Shown: positions 33,638-42,456 of the stretch, one piece after another | Numbering within the stretch: the first letter of the stretch is position 1 | How the letters are laid out: the number at the start of each line of letters is the position of its first letter | NCBI GenBank assembly: GCA_029062005.1 | Contig: JAIDQZ010000026.1 | Span: 1-64,000, forward strand | DNA from: Muribaculaceae bacterium | GTDB taxonomy: Bacteria; Bacteroidota; Bacteroidia; Bacteroidales; Muribaculaceae | DNA length: 64,000 nt | Direction: 5' to 3' | The notes under the pieces: generated by a model | The model's input: only the letters and a program-made list of their open reading frames with translations | Databases searched by the model: none | What the model was told of the DNA's origin: nothing | Translations under genes and position numbers: made by a program

Positions 33638-35679
33638 TGAAAATTTACGCCTTCGCGGTTCTGAAGAATTGTACTAACTTTCCACGAGAGATAATCAGCT
33701 ACTGTTTTACGGAAATCAGCTTCCTGAGGGATTGGATCAATCTTCTTATGCTTATCTACCGTCCAGTCATTACCATTTAGGGTAATAGTATCGAGATTAA
33801 TACAATCTTTTAGATATTCAGTTTTTGGCTTACGGTCGAGTACCAAGTCTACAACTTCGGCATATCTCTCTATGGCGTTATCCGTGTCGCGTAGATTAGT
33901 CGCAGAGTTAGCTTTTTTGCGATTCTGACGTGTATAGCCATCATTAGAGAAATCTATAAACTTAACTAGCCGTAGTGGATCATGAGGTGTACCTACTTCA
34001 AACACGTAGACGGCAGTTTGTACGCTTGCTTTCCCTTTGAATAGGTCACTCATGTGGATAGATGCAATCAACGAACTATGTTCAAGAATACGTTTTGTAA
34101 AAGGCAACCCGTTTCCGCTTCCGGCATTTTCTTGAATCAGCACAGCTGCTCGGCCGGATTTCATCTTGCTTAATGCTTTTTCGACAAAAATCATACCTTT
34201 GCCTTCTGCCGAATACGGCGGATTGAGAAGAAAGACGTTTGCGGGGAAATCTTCCCCTTTATGGCTCCCTTGCTCATATTGTCCTTCATAAGTTAGAGAA
34301 TCTTTGTAAAGAATATTGGCTGAACCATCATTCATTAATAACATATTGAGCACAGCCAACATATATATGTCTGGCAATTTTTCTATACCAAGAAGCTGTT
34401 CAGCTTTAATTTTTTGTATTTTCAAGTCACGAGCTGATGGATCACCTTTAAGTTTCTCTTGGGCGTCTGAAATCATCTGCTTCATAGCTGCTATTAGAAA
34501 TCCAGCACTACCAAGAGCATAGTCCCATACGAATGAATCCATATTTACCTTACATATAGACGCCATCATTTCACATACATAGCGCGGTGTAAGAACTACA
34601 TCATTCTGATTACCATCAGGAACTTTTACCCAAGCATTTAAAGTGTTAAACAGTTTTCCCGTAAAATCAACGTGTATTTTTTCATTGAAGAGGGGTAAAA
34701 TATTCTTATCTAAGAACGCATAAATACTTTTTAATGGACTTTCGCCGTTAACTGGTTCATAGAGTTTTGTATGAATAAATACCTTAGATAGTTCATTTAC
34801 TATCATCTCTCTCTTTTCATCCGGGAGATTCTTTTTAGATAGATAAGACTTTATTCTGTTAAGAATGATTTGACCATCGTGCGAGAATTGGTCTGATATA
34901 CTTCTGAGTTCAGAGACAGCAAGAGGTGCAACTTGATTTTTTATTCCGATACCAGCCATGATAAGACCTGAGATAAGTTTGACACGATAGTCTTCACTTA
35001 TCTGGTGCACATCATGCATCTCTTGATTAAGTTCTTTTAATTTGTCTTCAATTTGAAACTCCCATTGCTTCGTTCTTTGCTCTTGCTCTTCATCTGAAAG
35101 TTCTAGATTTTCAATTCTATCTATCAACTCGTCAATATTGGAAGAGGAGAGAAAGGAGAGCGAGGTATAATTCCCGATTTTCTTAGGAATTAATAGATTG
35201 TTTTTTGAGACATAATATACCCCATACTCGACTGTGCGATTGCCGGCCTCATCGTCATAACCATTAATACCGATTGCAATTACTTCTTCATAAGATTGAG
35301 AGTGTCGAATTATGGCTTCTGCGTAATGAACCGCGCCATTTACAGCATATTTTGTGCGATACTGGTGTAACGCTTTTCCAGAGGAGTCTGACATAGCAAC
35401 ACCTCCAAATTCATCTAATTTAATAAAATCACCCTGTGTGCCTTTAACCTCAATCATAACAGGAATCTTGCGACCAGTTGATGAGGTTAAAAAAAGCTTT
35501 ATATCCGGGAAGTTATTTCCTCGTCCTCCGCTTTTACTTGGTGCGGTAGTTAACGCATTTGAAATTTCTGGATTGATTTCCTCAGTTTTTGCGTATGCAT
35601 GAATACCGAGACGATGCAATTCCGCTTTTGCTAATGTTTCTATCTGTTCCTCTATACTTTTGGGTGATTTCTTTGCCAT
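33634..35679 (-). CDS. BcgI-like fused restriction nuclease and N6-adenine methyltransferase
   Basis: The N-terminal PD-(D/E)xK nuclease shows PD at 58-59 and EVK at 77-79. A helical connector (about 190-350) follows, then the gamma-type N6-adenine methylase domain: motif I region DYALGSAGF (386-394) and catalytic NPPY (486-489). One polypeptide with both activities plus a separate S subunit matches type IIB/IIG enzymes such as BcgI, which cut on both sides of the site. The 681-residue length agrees with BcgI-A-type proteins. Confidence 0.87.
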   Translation of the reverse strand: MAKKSPKSIEEQIETLAKAELHRLGIHAYAKTEEINPEISNALTTAPSKSGGRGNNFPDIKLFLTSSTGRKIPVMIEVKGTQGDFIKLDEFGGVAMSDSSGKALHQYRTKYAVNGAVHYAEAIIRHSQSYEEVIAIGINGYDDEAGNRTVEYGVYYVSKNNLLIPKKIGNYTSLSFLSSSNIDELIDRIENLELSDEEQEQRTKQWEFQIEDKLKELNQEMHDVHQISEDYRVKLISGLIMAGIGIKNQVAPLAVSELRSISDQFSHDGQIILNRIKSYLSKKNLPDEKREMIVNELSKVFIHTKLYEPVNGESPLKSIYAFLDKNILPLFNEKIHVDFTGKLFNTLNAWVKVPDGNQNDVVLTPRYVCEMMASICKVNMDSFVWDYALGSAGFLIAAMKQMISDAQEKLKGDPSARDLKIQKIKAEQLLGIEKLPDIYMLAVLNMLLMNDGSANILYKDSLTYEGQYEQGSHKGEDFPANVFLLNPPYSAEGKGMIFVEKALSKMKSGRAAVLIQENAGSGNGLPFTKRILEHSSLIASIHMSDLFKGKASVQTAVYVFEVGTPHDPLRLVKFIDFSNDGYTRQNRKKANSATNLRDTDNAIERYAEVVDLVLDRKPKTEYLKDCINLDTITLNGNDWTVDKHKKIDPIPQEADFRKTVADYLSWKVSTILQNREGVNFQ

Positions 35680-35682
35680 AAT

Positions 35683-35937
35683 TCAGTCATTTTTAATGCC
35701 GTAAATAATTAAAGGTTCACTTGCTAATGCATGACTTTCAGTGGGATTAAGCAGGCGACGGATGTCAATCTCTAATAGTGAGGCAATTGACTTTAATGTG
35801 TATAAATCAGGTTGTGATGTGTTAGTACACCATTTAGATACAGTTGTCGGGTTAACATTTAACTGTTCTGCCAACCATTTATTAGTTCGTTTCTTTTCAC
35901 ATAAAACTGTTTTTATGCGATTAATATCTTCATTCAT
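35683..35937 (-). CDS. XRE-type controller protein of the restriction system
   Basis: An 84-residue helix-turn-helix protein (NKWLAEQLNVNPTTVSKWCT, then SQPDLYTLKSIASLLEID) placed 3 bases before the restriction-methylase gene. Controller (C) proteins time the expression of restriction after methylation. A consensus promoter lies 24 bases upstream. It is the first gene of an operon that runs through the enzyme, the S subunit and probably the zinc-ribbon pair. Confidence 0.8.
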   Translation of the reverse strand: MNEDINRIKTVLCEKKRTNKWLAEQLNVNPTTVSKWCTNTSQPDLYTLKSIASLLEIDIRRLLNPTESHALASEPLIIYGIKND

Positions 35938-35960
35938 TTCTTAATTATTTGTTTTGAACG

Positions 35961-35991
35961 CAAATTTAGTGAAATTATCATTTGTCACCAA
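35961..35991 (-). promoter_or_regulatory. Promoter of the restriction-modification operon
   Basis: The -7 box TAAATTTG (35961-35968) and TTG (35989-35991) are 20 bases apart on the minus strand, upstream of the controller gene. Confidence 0.5.
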
Positions 35992-36018
35992 GGGTTTATG
36001 CTCAATAACATAGAAAAC

Positions 36019-36043
36019 CCGACAAAGGGCACGTCCTTGTCGG
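36019..36043 (-). terminator. Terminator at the right end of block A
   Basis: A hairpin with seven paired bases at its base (CCGACAA/TTGTCGG) and further pairing inside, flanked by AAAA and TTTT on the two strands. It can act in both directions. On the minus strand it follows the truncated membrane gene and insulates the restriction operon. Confidence 0.65.
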
Positions 36044-36064
36044 ATTTTCAGGATAAAACGATCA

Positions 36065-36475
36065 CTATTTGTCTTCATGAAGGTATTTCAGGCGGTCAAG
36101 GGAATGGGAGCGGATGAGGGAGTCGCGGAATGCTATGTCGTGCTGCCAGTGTCCGGTTTGCCATTCACGGTACTTCTTGGGGTAGTTCTCACGGTAGAAT
36201 TGCCCGAAGAAGATTGCCTCGGCATTTTCTTGATGCCAGCGGTCAAGTTCCTCTATACGCTGCTCATACTTGTGCCTTTTGTTTGTAGCAGAGTTACATA
36301 CCATAACGCTTCCTGTAAGGCAGATACCGACAAGTGCACCGATGCCGATGACAATAGGGAAATTGAGTTTGATCAGATTCTTCAACCTTATGAAATTAGT
36401 GTCAAGGCGGTTGCGGTCCTTATCGCAGAGGTGATTGTTCTGCGTGTCCACAAGATCGCGGATCCATGGTCGCAT
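36065..36475 (-). CDS. Membrane protein, probably 5'-truncated, at the island border
   Basis: A 136-residue reading with one transmembrane span (about 40-61, FPIVIGIGALVGICL) and a basic, aromatic C-terminus (FFGQFYRENYPKKYREW). The frame stays open upstream of this ATG for about 16 more codons without another start, so the original gene was longer at its N-terminus. No family is assigned with confidence. Size and layout resemble mobilization-region membrane proteins of Bacteroidales elements. Its place between two terminators and 170 bases from mnmE suggests the stump of an element gene cut at the junction. Confidence 0.5.
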   Translation of the reverse strand: MRPWIRDLVDTQNNHLCDKDRNRLDTNFIRLKNLIKLNFPIVIGIGALVGICLTGSVMVCNSATNKRHKYEQRIEELDRWHQENAEAIFFGQFYRENYPKKYREWQTGHWQHDIAFRDSLIRSHSLDRLKYLHEDK

Positions 36476-36593
36476 CTGAAGAGTATGACTTAACTCGGGT
36501 AGCAGACGAGCAACAAATGTGGTTCAAAAATGGAGTGAAAAATAGGTAGAAATGGGTTTTGCCGATTAGATTGGCAATCTTCGGGCAAAAGAA

Positions 36594-36616
36594 AAGGCGC
36601 TCAAACTGAACGCCTT
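36594..36616 (-). terminator. Terminator next to mnmE
   Basis: Arms AAGGCG and CGCCTT around CTCAAACTGAA, followed on the minus strand by CTTTTCTTTTG. It lies 42 bases beyond the mnmE stop, on the island side of the 15-base repeat, so the present mnmE terminator was brought by the element. Confidence 0.65.
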
Positions 36617-36658
36617 GACTATTATTTCAACTTATATTTACCTGTCTTTAACTGCGGG

Positions 36659-36673
36659 TTACTTGCCGATGCA
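36659..36673. repeat. mnmE 3'-end copy of the attachment repeat (att-2)
   Basis: TTACTTGCCGATGCA contains the mnmE stop codon and its last four sense codons (CIGK). It is identical to the copy beside the excisionase-like gene. The two copies are direct repeats 11.3 kb apart. Confidence 0.7.
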
Positions 36674-38074
36674 AAATTTGGAGAATATGGAATTCAGGAG
36701 GTCTGGGGTGGTGATGGCGCCGGTGAGGGAGGTGAGGGCTGCGGTGGCTTCGCGTATGTCCATGGCTATGAAGTCGGCGCTGGCGCCTATTGCCATCTGG
36801 TCGAGGGCGCGCCGTAGGGCTTTCCCTGCTTGCAGTAGGTCGCCGTAATGGCGGGCATTGGTCAATAATAGTTCCTTCTCCGGATCGAAGTCGCTTGTCG
36901 TAGCCTGTTTCAGTATCTCTCGAAGTGCGTCGAGTCCTTTACCTTCTGCTGCTGATATCTCAATTATGTTTTTTTTGTCGATCGAAAAAACACCAGATTG
37001 CAGAGATGTGCTGAGTGTGTTGCGGACTATGTCAATGGATGTTTCTGACATTCCCGGAGCAGATGTCTTGGTAATGACAGGTATGATTTTTTGATATGTG
37101 TCAAGTCCGGATAATGATTCGCTCATTTCTTCTATCTGTTCTATGAGCGGCGCTGTGGGATCGATGAGCCACAGAACTACCGATGCCTGGTTTAAGCGTT
37201 TGCGGGCTCTTTCTATCCCTATAGTCTCTATTCTGTCTGTTGATTCGCGGAGTCCTGCGGTGTCTATGAAACGGAACAGCACTCCTTCTATCTCACAAGT
37301 GTCTTCAATTATGTCGCGTGTAGTGCCCGGAATGTCGGATACTATTGCTTTCTCTTCCTGCAATATCGCGTTGAGTAATGTTGATTTACCCACATTCGGC
37401 ATCCCGGCTATTACTACCGGTACGCCTTCCTTTATCGCTCTGCCGGTGGCATAGGAGTCAGTAAGGCGGTCAATCTTCCTGAGAAGCAAAGTGGCGATCT
37501 CTATAAGGCGGCTCCGATCGGCAAACTCAACATCCTCTTCCGAGAAGTCGAGTTCGAGTTCGAGTAGAGAAGCAAGCTCTATAAGTTTGTCGCGCAATTC
37601 ATTAAATTCTTTCGAAAAGACACCACGTGTCTGCTGCATGGCGAGCCGATGGGCTGCCCTTGATGAGGAAGCGATGAGATCAGCCACTCCTTCGGCAGAT
37701 GCGAGATCCATTCTTCCGTTGAGATATGCCCGGCGTGAGAATTCCCCCGGTTCTGCGGCGTGCGCGCCCTTGCGGAGAAGGAGGTTTGTGACTTCTCGTA
37801 TAATCCATGGGGAGCCATGAAGTGAAAATTCTACTACGTCCTCACCGGTGAAAGAGTTGGGCCCACGGAAAATCGTGGCAACTGTCTGGTCGAGGACATT
37901 ATTTGACTCGTCCATTATATAGCCGAGGTGTGCGGTGTGGGATTGACAGCCGTTGAGAGTCGTGCCTTTCCATATGGAATCAGCTATGGAAAGTGCATCC
38001 GGACCTGACAGGCGAATTATGGCAAGGGCACCTTTACCTTTTGGAGTGGCGGGGGATGTTATGGTGGTGTTCAT
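36659..38074 (-). CDS. mnmE: tRNA modification GTPase MnmE
   Basis: MnmE works with MnmG to form the aminomethyl or carboxymethylaminomethyl group on wobble U34 of tRNAs. The N-terminal tetrahydrofolate-binding domain starts TPKGKGALAIIRLSGPDAL. The inserted G domain has GMPNVGKSTLLNAI, the switch TTRD and DTAGLRES. The C-terminus ends FCIGK, the invariant Cys motif. The 471-residue length is standard. The last codons double as the attachment-like repeat, and integration leaves the protein intact. It is the first chromosomal gene after the island. Confidence 0.97.
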   Translation of the reverse strand: MNTTITSPATPKGKGALAIIRLSGPDALSIADSIWKGTTLNGCQSHTAHLGYIMDESNNVLDQTVATIFRGPNSFTGEDVVEFSLHGSPWIIREVTNLLLRKGAHAAEPGEFSRRAYLNGRMDLASAEGVADLIASSSRAAHRLAMQQTRGVFSKEFNELRDKLIELASLLELELDFSEEDVEFADRSRLIEIATLLLRKIDRLTDSYATGRAIKEGVPVVIAGMPNVGKSTLLNAILQEEKAIVSDIPGTTRDIIEDTCEIEGVLFRFIDTAGLRESTDRIETIGIERARKRLNQASVVLWLIDPTAPLIEQIEEMSESLSGLDTYQKIIPVITKTSAPGMSETSIDIVRNTLSTSLQSGVFSIDKKNIIEISAAEGKGLDALREILKQATTSDFDPEKELLLTNARHYGDLLQAGKALRRALDQMAIGASADFIAMDIREATAALTSLTGAITTPDLLNSIFSKFCIGK

Positions 38075-38189
38075 TTATTGAATGTCGAATGGTGAGTTTC
38101 TTTTATGTACGCTAACTTAGTACGCTTTGCTGCAAATTTTACATCGCAGATGACGCATAAGTCTCATATGTATCAGGAGGATCCGGACT

Positions 38190-39035
38190 TTAGCGATGGT
38201 TGGAATTCCAGTCTTTGAAGGAAACTATAGATTCGATGTCGGTTTCAATATCATCCGGGAGAGCAGCAAAGAAATCCCATCCCGTCATTTCTTCCACATC
38301 GTCTACACTTACGGCATAAGCCTGCATGTTCCCGTCGCATTTCATATTGGGATATACGAAACCTATAGATCTCATTGGTTTAGCATAAGGAGCAAGAAGC
38401 ACCTTGAAGAATGCCGAGGGTACGCGAACCTTATTATGCCCTATCGTTTTAGTATCTGAAGAGTCATAAATCGGTCCTGCGACAATCACGATTGCAGAAT
38501 CCCTCTTTGCCCAAAGCCGTTCCTTGTCTTCAAGGGTTTTCCAGGCGCCTGTATTCAATTCATGGCTTTGCGGGCATATGTTAGCCATTACAAAACTATG
38601 GTGCATTGCCTCCTCACTCCATTTCTGTTCCCCGGCAGGACACATATGTCCACGGTCATATCCAGAGCGTGAATAGTCACGTGTATCAGGGCAACCTTTC
38701 AGTTCACTGTCTGTCCAGAACTTATTGCTTCTGGCAGATGCTCCTTCAGTCTCATTCCCTTGCAGAATCCATGCCACGTAATTGGGAGTTTTGTTTTCCG
38801 GATTAAAGTTAACGGTGAAACCTTCATATTCCTTTACTACCGATGCTACATTCTTCGATGAAGTCACTTTATCAAGCTCGTTAATGTCAATGGCTGACTG
38901 TGCTTGCGATTGGTTCTGTTGTGGCGTGTCAAAGTTTTTGTCTATTGCGCCGGGAGATAGTCTGTTCCAGAAATAGGCGATTCCTATGATAAGCAGGAAA
39001 ACTGCAGCGTATTTTAAAATCTTATTCTTATCCAT
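38190..39035 (-). CDS. DNA/RNA non-specific endonuclease (NUC family), membrane-anchored
   Basis: The protein starts with a hydrophobic anchor (about 5-22, YAAVFLLIIGIAYFW) and a Gln/Asn-rich linker. The beta-beta-alpha-metal nuclease motif DRGHMCPAG (about 130) contains the catalytic His, and MANICPQSHELNTGAWKTLE supplies the metal Asn. Such enzymes degrade nucleic acid outside the cytoplasm for scavenging. The ATG one base... after the miaA stop region was preferred to an upstream GTG that would overlap miaA. It probably shares the miaA transcript. Confidence 0.85.
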   Translation of the reverse strand: MDKNKILKYAAVFLLIIGIAYFWNRLSPGAIDKNFDTPQQNQSQAQSAIDINELDKVTSSKNVASVVKEYEGFTVNFNPENKTPNYVAWILQGNETEGASARSNKFWTDSELKGCPDTRDYSRSGYDRGHMCPAGEQKWSEEAMHHSFVMANICPQSHELNTGAWKTLEDKERLWAKRDSAIVIVAGPIYDSSDTKTIGHNKVRVPSAFFKVLLAPYAKPMRSIGFVYPNMKCDGNMQAYAVSVDDVEEMTGWDFFAALPDDIETDIESIVSFKDWNSNHR

Positions 39036-39036
39036 T

Positions 39037-39873
39037 TCAATCACTATATTTCTTCAGCCATGTAAGCTGTTTTTTAGCATATACCCTGGTGTTCTTCTGT
39101 ATGCGCGCAACCGCTGTCCCGAAGTCCATTATCCCGTCAAAGTATGCGAACATTTCTTTCAGTCCTACGGTATTCAAAGAATTCATATGTCGCATCGGAT
39201 ATACTCTGCGCGCCTCATCCTCCAGACCATTCTCCACCATCCTCAGCACTCTTGCGTTGATCCTTTCAAACAATATCTCACGAGGCATGTCGATTACGAT
39301 TCTCTCTATCTCAAAATCTCTTTTCTTTCTTATCCCCGTCCTTAGCAAAGTATATGTCACCCCTGCAGCGATACATATTTCCACTGCGTGAAACACCCTC
39401 TTCATATTAGCGAGGTCAACCTTGTTGTAATATTCAGGGTCAAGGATTTTCAGTCGGTCTCTTAGCCAGTCATCACCTTTTTTTCCCCATTCTTCCATAA
39501 GGGGAATCCTGATATTTTCAGGCACCGTAGGAAGTTCGTCTATTCCTTTTGTAAGCGCATCAACATACATCATTGACCCTCCGCACACTATAGCGACATC
39601 CCGGTTTTTCCAGATTTCAGCAGCTATCCGGAGTGCGTCTTCCTCAAACATGGCTGCCGAATAATAAGCGTCGAGCGGAAGAACCTCCATAAGATGATGA
39701 GTCACCCCCATTCTCTGACTCTCGTCAGGAACGGCGGTGACCACCGGAATGCCTTTATATATCTGGCGTGAATCCGCTGAAATTATTTCAGTGTCATGTT
39801 CAAGCGCAAGCCTTACGGCAAGGTCAGATTTCCCCGAAGCGGTCGGACCGGTTACAACGATAAGCTTCTTCAA
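39037..39873 (-). CDS. miaA: tRNA dimethylallyltransferase MiaA
   Basis: MiaA adds a dimethylallyl group to A37 of tRNAs that read UNN codons. The P-loop GPTASGKSDLAV is at 8-19, followed by ISADSRQIYKGI and the late TLLRTGIRKKR segment. At 278 residues it is slightly short of the usual 300-310 but no core motif is missing. It ends 1 base before the nuclease start and lies 21 bases after pepT, so the three may be co-transcribed. Confidence 0.93.
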   Translation of the reverse strand: MKKLIVVTGPTASGKSDLAVRLALEHDTEIISADSRQIYKGIPVVTAVPDESQRMGVTHHLMEVLPLDAYYSAAMFEEDALRIAAEIWKNRDVAIVCGGSMMYVDALTKGIDELPTVPENIRIPLMEEWGKKGDDWLRDRLKILDPEYYNKVDLANMKRVFHAVEICIAAGVTYTLLRTGIRKKRDFEIERIVIDMPREILFERINARVLRMVENGLEDEARRVYPMRHMNSLNTVGLKEMFAYFDGIMDFGTAVARIQKNTRVYAKKQLTWLKKYSD

Positions 39874-39894
39874 GTCGTAAAAGTCAGAACCCTA

Positions 39895-41112
39895 TTATTC
39901 GGCTACGATCCTCGCAATATTGAATATCACGTCCGTAGCCTTTTCAAGTGACTGTATTGACACAAATTCATATCTGCCGTGCATATTCTCTCCTCCGGCG
40001 AAGATATTGGGGCAGGGGAGTCCCTTGAATGAAAGCTGAGCTCCATCCGTGCCTCCACGGATCGGCTGCACCTTAGGTGTCACGCCCGCCTCTCGCATTG
40101 CCTTCTCCGCGATTTCGATAATATGCATCACAGGCTCGATCTTCTCGCGCATGTTGTAGTATTGATCCTTGATCTCTACAGAACAGCTTCCGGGATGCTC
40201 CATATTGGTTTTTCTGCAGAGGTGTTCGATCTCTCTCTTGCGGCTTTCAAAACGTGCACGGTCGTGGTCGCGTATAATGTATGTCAGCACGGTCTGTTCC
40301 ACACTTCCCTCGATGCCGATGAGATGATAGAATCCTTCATATCCCTCGGTGTGCTCGGGAGTCTCCCAGCGTGGAAGCATCTGGATAAACTGGTTTGCGA
40401 CGCGAATCGAGTTCACCATCTTATGCTTGGCGGTTCCGGGGTGTACATTACGTCCCTTTATAGTCACTTTTGCAGAGGCTGCATTGAAGTTCTCATATTC
40501 CAATTCTCCGACGGCACCTCCGTCCATAGTGTATGCAAAATCGCATCCGAAGCGTTCCACATCGAATTTATGAGCCCCTTTGCCGATTTCCTCATCCGGA
40601 TTGAATGCTATGCGGATCTTGCCGTGCTTTACTTCCGGCGAAGCCTGAAGTCTGGCAACAGCTGTGAGAATCTCTGCTATTCCCGCCTTGTCATCGGCTC
40701 CAAGCAGGGTTGTGCCGTCGGTCACGATGAGATCCTGTCCAATATAGTTCAGAAGTTCAGGAAACTCTTCAGGACTCAGGAATATGTTGAGTTTGTCATT
40801 GAGGGTGATCGAAGTTCCGTCATAATTCTCCACTATGTGTGCATTGACATGGCGTCCGCTCATGTCCGGAGCAGTGTCCATATGTGCTATGAAACCGACA
40901 GTAGGAACCTTTTGATCTGTATTTGCAGGTAATGTCGCCATCAGATAACCGTTATCATCAAGAGAGATGTCTTGCAGACCCATTTCTTCGACAAGTGTCT
41001 TAAGATGGCGGGCAAACGTCATCTGTCCTGGAGTGGAGGGTGTGAGGTTGGTCTCTTCGTCGCTTTGGGTATCGAATTTTACGAATTCCAAAAATCTGTC
41101 GGTTACTGTCAT
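39895..41112 (-). CDS. pepT: Peptidase T (tripeptide aminopeptidase)
   Basis: A zinc-dependent M20B exopeptidase that removes the N-terminal residue from tripeptides in the cytoplasm. Metal and catalytic motifs are present: [36 protein letters not shown] and [13 protein letters not shown]. The 405-residue length is standard. A promoter with 20-base spacing lies 35 bases upstream, divergent from the outer-membrane protein gene. Confidence 0.95.
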   Translation of the reverse strand: MTVTDRFLEFVKFDTQSDEETNLTPSTPGQMTFARHLKTLVEEMGLQDISLDDNGYLMATLPANTDQKVPTVGFIAHMDTAPDMSGRHVNAHIVENYDGTSITLNDKLNIFLSPEEFPELLNYIGQDLIVTDGTTLLGADDKAGIAEILTAVARLQASPEVKHGKIRIAFNPDEEIGKGAHKFDVERFGCDFAYTMDGGAVGELEYENFNAASAKVTIKGRNVHPGTAKHKMVNSIRVANQFIQMLPRWETPEHTEGYEGFYHLIGIEGSVEQTVLTYIIRDHDRARFESRKREIEHLCRKTNMEHPGSCSVEIKDQYYNMREKIEPVMHIIEIAEKAMREAGVTPKVQPIRGGTDGAQLSFKGLPCPNIFAGGENMHGRYEFVSIQSLEKATDVIFNIARIVAE

Positions 41113-41147
41113 GGTGATGTATATGATTAGCGATTATGTTTCACGCG

Positions 41148-41179
41148 CAAAGTTACAAAAATTATACGATATTTCCAAA
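41148..41179 (-). promoter_or_regulatory. pepT promoter
   Basis: TAACTTTG at 41148-41155 and TTTG at 41176-41179 on the minus strand, 20 bases apart. Confidence 0.55.
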
Positions 41180-41213
41180 TATAAAAAAACGGTAAGAAAT
41201 ATTCTATCTTAAA

Positions 41214-41245
41214 TTTGTGGCATAACGATATTTTTTCTAATTTTG
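41214..41245 (+). promoter_or_regulatory. Promoter of the outer-membrane barrel gene
   Basis: TTTG (41214-41217) and TAATTTTG (41238-41245), 20 bases apart; divergent from the pepT promoter with 34 bases between the -33 elements. Confidence 0.55.
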
Positions 41246-41292
41246 TGCCGTAACCCGCATTGTGGAATACGATGCGGCAATATGACCGATTT

Positions 41293-42360
41293 ATGAAACT
41301 AAAGATAATCGCTGCATCTGCGATATTGTTTTCAGCAGCCATGTCGCTTTCCGCGGCAAGTTCAGACAGCATCCGGCAGAAGCCGACTGACGATCACCTC
41401 ATATCACTTGATCTTGAAGCCCGTCTCGACTGGCAGATAGTAGAACATCAGCAAAGTCTTGATCGATCGCAGACAGGTTTCTTAGGTAAATATATAGCCT
41501 TGAAGGCGTATGGAGAATTGACCGAGGGTCTTACTTATACCTGGAGGCAACGTTTTTCAAGAACTCCTAAAGACAATACATTCTGGGATCAGACCGATAT
41601 TCTTGATTTAAACTACAAATTTGGGAAATTCGATGTAGGTGCCGGTAAGCAGGTGGTATTGATCGGAGGATACGAATACGATAGAGCTCCTATCAATCTG
41701 ATGTGTCCGAATCTGTTTGTGTCAAATGTAGCTTGCTATCAGTTCGGCGTGTCAGGAGGTTATGACGTGACCGCCGACGATCATCTGGCATTCCAGATCT
41801 CGCAGAGCATCTTCGCTACCCCTCAAGACCGCAACCTATATGCCTACAACCTGATGTGGCGTGGCGCCCATGATATCACCGACAGGCTTAGGCTTGAGAC
41901 TATCTGGTCGGTCAATGAGATAGAATATCTGAAAGGGAAATTCTGCAATTACATTGCGTTAGGAAACAAGCTTCAGATCGATGACAGATTTACAGTATTG
42001 CTTGACCTTATGACACGTAGCTATCCGGATAACCGTGCATTCAAGAACAATACATTCATGGGAGAATTTGCATGGAACATACTTCCGAGATTGAAGCTTA
42101 CAGCCAAGGTATCTTATGATTGCAACCGCGGAGTTAATACTACTGACAAGTCTGAGGTGGCGAGAGGCTCACAGCTTGTTATCGGAGGTGTAGTTGCAGA
42201 GTGGTATCCTCTTGTCAAGACAAGGCATCTGCTTAAAGTGCACGCTGCAGCATTCGGATCGTTTGGCGACAACCGCAACCCGGCTGATATGATGCAAAAA
42301 AACACTATGTATGCGTCAGTAGGTCTTACCTGGCACATGAACTTATTCAATTATAAGTAA
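41293..42360 (+). CDS. Outer-membrane beta-barrel protein, porin-like
   Basis: A signal peptide (MKLKIIAASAILFSAAM, cleavage near SLSAA) leads into about 330 residues of alternating amphipathic strands typical of a barrel (LTYTWRQRFSRTPKD, then FDVGAGKQVVLIGGYEYD) ending in an aromatic strand (LTWHMNLFNYK). The pattern recalls phosphate-selective porins O and P, but the channel's substrate is unknown. The start was placed at MKLK because the 11 upstream codons would spoil the signal peptide. Confidence 0.75.
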   Translation: MKLKIIAASAILFSAAMSLSAASSDSIRQKPTDDHLISLDLEARLDWQIVEHQQSLDRSQTGFLGKYIALKAYGELTEGLTYTWRQRFSRTPKDNTFWDQTDILDLNYKFGKFDVGAGKQVVLIGGYEYDRAPINLMCPNLFVSNVACYQFGVSGGYDVTADDHLAFQISQSIFATPQDRNLYAYNLMWRGAHDITDRLRLETIWSVNEIEYLKGKFCNYIALGNKLQIDDRFTVLLDLMTRSYPDNRAFKNNTFMGEFAWNILPRLKLTAKVSYDCNRGVNTTDKSEVARGSQLVIGGVVAEWYPLVKTRHLLKVHAAAFGSFGDNRNPADMMQKNTMYASVGLTWHMNLFNYK

Positions 42361-42456
42361 GTGATTGATCAAATCTACTTTACGCCGAAGTCCGACTGAC
42401 TCGGAAATATCTTGAATTTACATGCACATCAATTTTTATTGGCTACATAACTGACA

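Noticed and set aside
36077-36493. A 138-residue plus-strand ORF opposite the truncated membrane gene
   Set aside because: The minus-strand reading has a coherent transmembrane and basic-tail layout; the plus-strand one looks like its mirror.
40123-40932. A 269-residue plus-strand ORF
   Set aside because: It lies wholly inside pepT on the other strand, which has all family motifs.
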